This document shows positions 59,788 to 64,000 of a stretch of DNA of 64,000 nt, piece by piece; the first letter of the stretch is position 1; each line of letters opens with the position of its first letter. A program made the position numbers and the translations under genes. Origin of the DNA: Planctomycetota bacterium (GTDB taxonomy: Bacteria; Planctomycetota; JAJSAM01); NCBI GenBank assembly GCA_024274785.1, contig JAJSAM010000026.1, positions 111,048-175,047 of the forward strand, in the 5' to 3' direction. The notes beneath the pieces are model-generated. The model did no database searches. It was given only the letters and a program-made list of their open reading frames with translations, and was not told the origin of the DNA.

Positions 59788-60591
59788 ATGTCGATAGAAC
59801 CGAACCGACGAAAATCGACGACCGTGAGCGAGACGGACAAAAAAGAGCAGAAGCGCATGAGCGTCGGCGAGCACCTCGAGGAGTTGCGCCGACGCGTGTT
59901 CAAGTGCGTTCTCTACCTGGGCGTGGCGCTGGTCGTCTGCCTGATCTTCAACGAGCACATCCAGCGATTCGTGCTCGCCAAGCCGAACTCGGTGCTGGTG
60001 GACCTGTACGGTGTCGAGAAGGCGAAGATGCTGGTGACCGGGACGGTGGAGGGCTTCCTCACCTACCTGAAGATCGCCTTCGTGGCGGCTTTCCTCATCG
60101 CCTCTCCCCTGATCGTTCGCGAGCTGTGGGGCTTTGTCGCCGCGGGACTCTACCCGGCGGAAAAGAAGTACGTCCGGCTGTTCGCCCCGATCTCATACGC
60201 GCTGTTTCTCGGCGGGGTGGCGTTTCTCTATTTCGCGGTGCTGCCGTCGGCGCTGAAGTTCCTCTACTCGTTCGGGATCGATCCCGAGTTTCACGAGATG
60301 AAGCCGAGGTACTCCGACTACGTCTCATTCTACATGATGATGAGCCTGATCATGGGGGTGGTGTTCCAGCTTCCCCTGATCATGCTGTTTCTCATTTCCA
60401 CCCGGCTGGTCAAGCCGGCCACCTTCTCGAAGTATCGCCGGCACTTCATCGTCGGCGCGGTCGCGGTGCTGGCCGTCGTGAGCCCCACCGGTGACGCGGT
60501 GACGCTTCTGCTGATCAGCGCTCCCGTCATCATCCTGTACGAGAGCGGCCTGCTTCTCGGTCGCCTCGTTACGAGGGGGAAGAGAGAGTGA
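59788..60591 (+). CDS. tatC: Sec-independent protein translocase TatC
   Basis: TatC is the receptor of the twin-arginine export channel. The protein has the family start MSVGEHLEELRRRVFKCVL and six membrane segments, with FEGFLTYLKI-like VEGFLTYLKIAFVAAFL and FVAAGLYPAEKKYV. The start is uncertain: ATG 59788 stands two bases after a terminator T-run and would need readthrough or a leaderless message, GTG 59824 and ATG 59857 are alternatives, and the last gives exactly the usual N-terminus. No TatA/B gene is in the window. The stop overlaps the next GTG. Confidence 0.92.
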   Translation: MSIEPNRRKSTTVSETDKKEQKRMSVGEHLEELRRRVFKCVLYLGVALVVCLIFNEHIQRFVLAKPNSVLVDLYGVEKAKMLVTGTVEGFLTYLKIAFVAAFLIASPLIVRELWGFVAAGLYPAEKKYVRLFAPISYALFLGGVAFLYFAVLPSALKFLYSFGIDPEFHEMKPRYSDYVSFYMMMSLIMGVVFQLPLIMLFLISTRLVKPATFSKYRRHFIVGAVAVLAVVSPTGDAVTLLLISAPVIILYESGLLLGRLVTRGKRE

Positions 60592-61652
60592 GAGTCGGCC
60601 TGGTCGGATTCAAGGGCGCGGGCAAGAGTGTCCTCTTCGATGCCCTGAGGGGGGGACCACACGCAAGTGCCGCGGAGCTGGTCAGCACGCGCGTGGCCAC
60701 CGTGGTTCACGAACGCGACGAGCGGTTCCTCATCCTCGCGGACATGTACCAGCCGAAGAAGCTGAGTCCGCTCGGGTTCGACCTGCACGATTTCCCCGGC
60801 ATGGCGCCGCCACGCTCCACCGAAGCCGGTTTCAAGCCGTCCCAGGTGCGCGATGAGGTGCAGGCGCTGGTGCTCGTGGTGCGGGACTTCGCCACCGATG
60901 CGTATTTCTATCCGCGCGTGGAGCCGGACGCGGCCAAGGACACGAAGGAGCTGGTCGCCGAACTCCTGATCGAGGACCTCGAGGCCGCAAACCGCCGCGT
61001 GGAGAAGCTCACGATCTCCGCGCAGCGTCCGACCCCGAAGAGGGAAGACGAGAAGCGTCAACTCGCCCTGATGACGAAGATCCGGGATCAGCTAGAACAG
61101 GAGATCCCGGTCAAGGAGATGGAGCTCTCTCGGGAGGAGGAAGTCGGGATCCGCGGGTTCGGTTTTCTGTCGGCGAAGCCCTGGTTCCTCCTGGTCAGCG
61201 GTTCGGATGATAGCGAGGAACCGGATCTGGCCGGTCTTGCCGGTCCCTTCGAGGGAAGGGTCTTCCTGCGCACCAAGCTCGAAGCCGAACTGCTGGAACT
61301 CGATGAGGAGGAGCGGGCGGAATTCATGGAGGATCTCGGCGTTCCGGATCTCGTGCTGCCCGGCCTGCTGGATCGCCTGCTGTCCGGCCTGGGGATGCTT
61401 CGCTTTTACACGGTGGGGCCCACCGAAGTGCACGTCTGGGAGGTGGAGCGCGGTGCGAACGCCGTCGCCGCCGCGGGCAAGATCCACACGGATCTCGCCC
61501 GGGGCTTCATCCGCGCCGAGGTGGTCGCATACGACGATCTGGTCCAGGCCGGAGACATGCGCGCCGCGAAGGCCGCCGGGACTGTCCGCCTGGAGGGCAA
61601 GGACTACATCGTGAAGGATGGGGACATCCTGGACATCCGCTTCAATGTGTAG
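60588..61652 (+). CDS. YchF-related protein with degenerate GTPase domain
   Basis: The 354-residue protein aligns with YchF/Ola1 over its length. The C-terminal TGS domain is well kept (FYTVGPTEVHVWEV, AAGKIHTDLARGFIRAEVVA, GKDYIVKDGDILDIRFNV), and the central coiled coil is present. The nucleotide-binding part is altered: G1 is GFKGAGKSV, G3 is changed to HDFPGM, and the NxxE motif of YchF is replaced by LVSGSDDSEE. It may be a paralogue with changed or lost nucleotide use. GTG start overlapping tatC. Confidence 0.8.
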   Translation: MRVGLVGFKGAGKSVLFDALRGGPHASAAELVSTRVATVVHERDERFLILADMYQPKKLSPLGFDLHDFPGMAPPRSTEAGFKPSQVRDEVQALVLVVRDFATDAYFYPRVEPDAAKDTKELVAELLIEDLEAANRRVEKLTISAQRPTPKREDEKRQLALMTKIRDQLEQEIPVKEMELSREEEVGIRGFGFLSAKPWFLLVSGSDDSEEPDLAGLAGPFEGRVFLRTKLEAELLELDEEERAEFMEDLGVPDLVLPGLLDRLLSGLGMLRFYTVGPTEVHVWEVERGANAVAAAGKIHTDLARGFIRAEVVAYDDLVQAGDMRAAKAAGTVRLEGKDYIVKDGDILDIRFNV

Positions 61653-61658
61653 GTTTCG

Positions 61659-62900
61659 ATGATGGGTCCTGATCCCGTTCTCCTCGAGACCATCAGTACC
61701 GGCGACGAACTCGTCCGTGGCCGTTCCATCGACACCAATGCCCCCTTCATCGCCGAGCGGGCGGCCAGAATCGGTGTGCTGCGCTTCCGGCACACCTGCG
61801 TGGGAGACGATCCCGCTGCACTGGCGGTCGCCTTCCGGGAGGCGGCCGGGCGCGCCGACGTCGTCATCGTCACCGGTGGGTTGGGTCCGACCGAGGACGA
61901 CTGCACCCGGCGGGCCGCGGCGGATGCCCTCGGCGCAGAATTGAAATTCGACGAGGCCGTTTTCGCGGCGATGGGGGAGCGCTTCCGCTCCCGCGGGATC
62001 GCCATGCCCGCCAGGAATCGGGTACAGGCCTTCTTTCCCGCGGGCTCCGAGATCCTGGCGAACGCCCCTGGCACCGCCGCCGGCTTCCGGATCGAGATCG
62101 GCGGCGCCTCGCTCTTCTTCCTCTCCGGCGTTCCCCGTGAGATGGAGGTGATGTTCGCCGAGCACGTGTTCCCGGCCCTGAAGAAGATGCGTGGCGCGGG
62201 ATACACCGGCGCCTACCGCGCGGTCTCCACCTTCGGGGAATCCGAGGCGACCGTGGATGAGATCCTCGAGGAAATCCAGCGGCGGGAGAACTTGAGCATC
62301 GGCTTGACGGCGCTGCTCGGGCGGATCCGGGTCACGGTGCAGACCACCGGCCCCGGTGCGGCCGACCGGGCCGACGCCGCGGAGGCCGAGATTCGCGGAC
62401 TGCTCGAGCCGTTTGTCCTCGAGGCCGGTACACTCGAGCGGTCCGTGGCCGCGCTGCTCGCGAAACGAAACCTCACCCTGGCCACCGCGGAATCCTGCAC
62501 CGGGGGCCTGGTCGGCAGTCTCCTCACCGGCGTTCCCGGCATCAGTGCCCATTACCTCGGTGGGGTTGTCTCTTACGCGAATTCGGCCAAGGTGTCCCTG
62601 CTCGGTGTTCCCGAGGCGATGCTCGCGGAGCACGGTGCGGTTTCCGGACCGGTCGCGCGGACCATGGCGGAAGGCGTTCGGCGGGCACTCGGCGCCGACC
62701 TCGGCGTTTCGGTCACCGGCGTGGCCGGCCCCGGCGGAGGAACGGCCAAGAAACCGGTGGGCACGGTACACTTCGCCGTCGCCGGACCCGACGGAGTTCG
62801 GACTCTTTACCGGAAGCTTCCCGGGGACCGGGAGTTCGTCCGGCGGTTTTCGGCCAACATCGCCCTCGACCTGGTGCGGCGTTCATTGCGAAAACCTTGA
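61659..62900 (+). CDS. cinA: CinA-family protein (molybdopterin-like domain plus NMN amidohydrolase)
   Basis: The 413-residue protein has both CinA domains. The N-terminal COG1058 part (1-170, ISTGDELVRGRSIDTNAPFI and VIVTGGLGPTEDDCTRRAAA) is related to MoeA/MogA and hydrolyses ADP-ribose in studied members. The C-terminal part (about 250-410, TLATAESCTGGLVGSLLTGV and VTGVAGPGGGTAKKPVGTV) is PncC-type nicotinamide-nucleotide amidase. It probably recycles pyridine nucleotides. It follows the YchF-like gene by 6 bases. Confidence 0.93.
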   Translation: MMGPDPVLLETISTGDELVRGRSIDTNAPFIAERAARIGVLRFRHTCVGDDPAALAVAFREAAGRADVVIVTGGLGPTEDDCTRRAAADALGAELKFDEAVFAAMGERFRSRGIAMPARNRVQAFFPAGSEILANAPGTAAGFRIEIGGASLFFLSGVPREMEVMFAEHVFPALKKMRGAGYTGAYRAVSTFGESEATVDEILEEIQRRENLSIGLTALLGRIRVTVQTTGPGAADRADAAEAEIRGLLEPFVLEAGTLERSVAALLAKRNLTLATAESCTGGLVGSLLTGVPGISAHYLGGVVSYANSAKVSLLGVPEAMLAEHGAVSGPVARTMAEGVRRALGADLGVSVTGVAGPGGGTAKKPVGTVHFAVAGPDGVRTLYRKLPGDREFVRRFSANIALDLVRRSLRKP

Positions 62901-62952
62901 CTCGGCCGCTCCGCCCAAGTATTCCGTTGGGTTTACCCCCGAAGGTGGCTGC

Positions 62953-63027
62953 TGCCCGGTGGTGTAATCGGTAACACAGCGGGTTTTGGTCCCGCTATTC
63001 GAGGTTCGAGTCCTCGCCGGGTAGCCA
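62953..63027 (+). tRNA. tRNA-Gln (anticodon UUG) with encoded CCA
   Basis: A full cloverleaf can be drawn: acceptor TGCCCGG/CCGGGTA, D arm GTGT/ACAC, anticodon stem GCGGG/CCCGC with loop TTTTGGT (anticodon TTG), variable TATT and T arm CGAGG-TTCGAGT-CCTCG. The discriminator is G and CCA is encoded (63025-63027). The U1-A72 start is typical of glutamine tRNAs and reads CAA and CAG codons. Confidence 0.96.
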
Positions 63028-63055
63028 ACCGGCCGGTGCCTGACCCTTCAACGGG

Positions 63056-63136
63056 GGTGAGAGTTTCCAACCCGCAGAGCGTGGTGAGAGTTTTCAACCG
63101 ATCGAAAGTGGTGCGAGAAGTCATTAGTGTCCTGTA
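63056..63136. repeat. Three 27-base tandem units after tRNA-Gln, possible IS21-type element end
   Basis: GGTGAGAGTTTCCAACC (63056-63072) and GGTGAGAGTTTTCAACC (63083-63099) recur at exactly 27-base spacing, with a weaker third unit GGTGCGAGAAGTCATT at 63110. Several direct copies of a GGTn..TTTTCAACC motif close to the tip are known from ends of IS21-family elements. No transposase gene is present in the window, so this may be a solo end left behind, or an unrelated protein-binding array before glmU. Confidence 0.5.
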
Positions 63137-63151
63137 AGCCCGAGCCCGTCC

Positions 63152-64000
63152 ATGAAGAAACGAACTGATCTCTCTGTCGTGATCCTCGCCGCCGGCAAGG
63201 GCAAGAGGATGAAGAGCGAGCGCCCGAAGGTCATGTTCGACCTCGCGGGCTGGCCTCTCATCCGGCACGTGGCGGAAACGGCGAAGGCCCTCACGCCGGC
63301 GAGATTGGTCATCGTTGCCGGGCACGGCCGGGATCAGGTCGAGGCCGCCCTCGATGGCTTCGGCGCGGAAATCGCGATCCAGCGCGAACAGAGGGGTACC
63401 GGTCATGCGGTGCGGTCCGCGTCCCGGTTGCTGGCAAAGCAGGGCGGCACCGTGCTGGTCCTCTATGGGGACGTCCCCCTGATCACCGCGGCGACGCTGA
63501 AGAAACTCCTCTCGACGCACCGGCGCAGAAAAGCGGCTGCGACGATCCTCACCGCGGTGACCGCCGATCCGACCGGCTACGGCCGGATCCTGCGGGACGA
63601 CGGCCCGAGCGGCGCCATCCTCGCGATCCGTGAGGAGAGGGACGCCACCGCCGCCGAGCGCGCCGTCACCGAGATCAATACCGGCATCATGGCCTTTCAG
63701 TCGGACCTGCTCTGGCCCGCCCTCACGCGCCTGAAGGCCGACAATGTCCAGGGGGAACTCTACCTGACCGACGTCCCCGGCCTGCTGATCGGGAAGGGCG
63801 AGAAGGTCGTCGCCGTCACCGCGGATGATGTCCTCGATGTTCGCGGGATCAATTCGCTTTCGGATCTGGCCGAGGCCGCGGGCCGCGCGCGCATGAGGAT
63901 CCTTGCTGATCACATGGAGCGGGGCGTCCGGATCGTCGATCCGTCCACCACCTGGATCGACCGGGCGGTGAAGATCCGGCCGGGAGCCACGATCTTCCCG
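63152..64000 (+). CDS. glmU: GlmU, N-terminal uridylyltransferase part (gene runs off window)
   Basis: GlmU makes UDP-N-acetylglucosamine for peptidoglycan and lipid A. The first 283 codons are visible. They contain the nucleotide-binding start ILAAGKGKRMKSERPKV, EQRGTGHAVRSA, LYGDVPLIT, EINTGIMAF, GELYLTDVPG and, at the end, the beginning of the left-handed beta-helix (DPSTTWIDRAVKIRPGATIF). The acetyltransferase part lies beyond the window. The start at 63152 gives MKKRTDLSVVILAAGKG. Confidence 0.92.
   Translation, partial: MKKRTDLSVVILAAGKGKRMKSERPKVMFDLAGWPLIRHVAETAKALTPARLVIVAGHGRDQVEAALDGFGAEIAIQREQRGTGHAVRSASRLLAKQGGTVLVLYGDVPLITAATLKKLLSTHRRRKAAATILTAVTADPTGYGRILRDDGPSGAILAIREERDATAAERAVTEINTGIMAFQSDLLWPALTRLKADNVQGELYLTDVPGLLIGKGEKVVAVTADDVLDVRGINSLSDLAEAAGRARMRILADHMERGVRIVDPSTTWIDRAVKIRPGATIFP

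Overview
The window is high-GC bacterial DNA, densely coded on both strands with many 1-14 base gene overlaps and frequent GTG starts. Diderm, rod-forming features are present: MreB/MreC/MreD with a class B penicillin-binding protein and RodA, apolipoprotein N-acyltransferase, several lipobox proteins, an O-antigen-ligase-like protein and TatC. The groEL-groES-groEL order, the HEAT-repeat and carboxypeptidase-regulatory-fold envelope proteins and the anchored coiled-coil proteins would suit a Planctomycetota-like or other deep Gram-negative lineage. That placement is inference; no rRNA or ribosomal protein gene is present to test it.

Layout. 1-9.4 kb: exported-protein fragment, then a chaperone run (groEL1, groES, groEL2, dnaJ, grpE), FmdB- and YacG-type zinc ribbons, a membrane protein, der, and convergent gph. 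9.4-11.3 kb: a repeat- and debris-rich stretch with a secreted PGRP-type amidase. 11.3-16.7 kb (minus): a nucleoside/sugar-type ABC importer (double ATPase, two permeases, DUF3798-like binding lipoprotein). 16.8-23.2 kb: lipoprotein, MagIII-like glycosylase, exported protein, a sensor kinase split by an in-frame TAG, a response regulator fused to a GcvH-like domain, a sulfotransferase. 23.5-29.8 kb: sucA-sucB-lpd (2-oxoglutarate dehydrogenase) and a PHP phosphoesterase. 30-35.4 kb (minus): lipoprotein, O-antigen-ligase/TPR protein, ftsY, nusB, ribH. 35.5-38.3 kb: moeA, lnt. 38.4-45.1 kb: coiled-coil protein, 50-residue membrane protein, then mreB-mreC-mreD-mrdA-rodA. 45.2-48.3 kb: ECF sigma/anti-sigma pair and a SUMF1-fold protein. 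48.4-55.6 kb: recG, HEAT-repeat protein, lytic transglycosylase, HExxH protein. 55.7-64 kb: rho and coaE (minus), a coiled-coil/BRCT-like protein, tatC, a YchF-like protein, cinA, tRNA-Gln and the 5' part of glmU.

The most unusual content is a family of about 160-bp intergenic repeats (copies near 9.5, 11.0, 12.5, 18.0, 22.5, 23.3, 29.9 and 31.3 kb). Full copies fold as one long imperfect hairpin with a conserved apical segment. Two end types have different sequences but each keeps its own terminal complementarity, so the ends covary. Copies sit directly at gene borders and beside truncated gene remnants. Other oddities are the amber-split kinase, a zinc ribbon inserted in PBP2, a membrane-anchored protein ending in a BRCT-like domain, two paralogous coiled-coil genes under near-identical promoters, and a possible leaderless promoter with an operator-like palindrome in front of the ABC binding protein.
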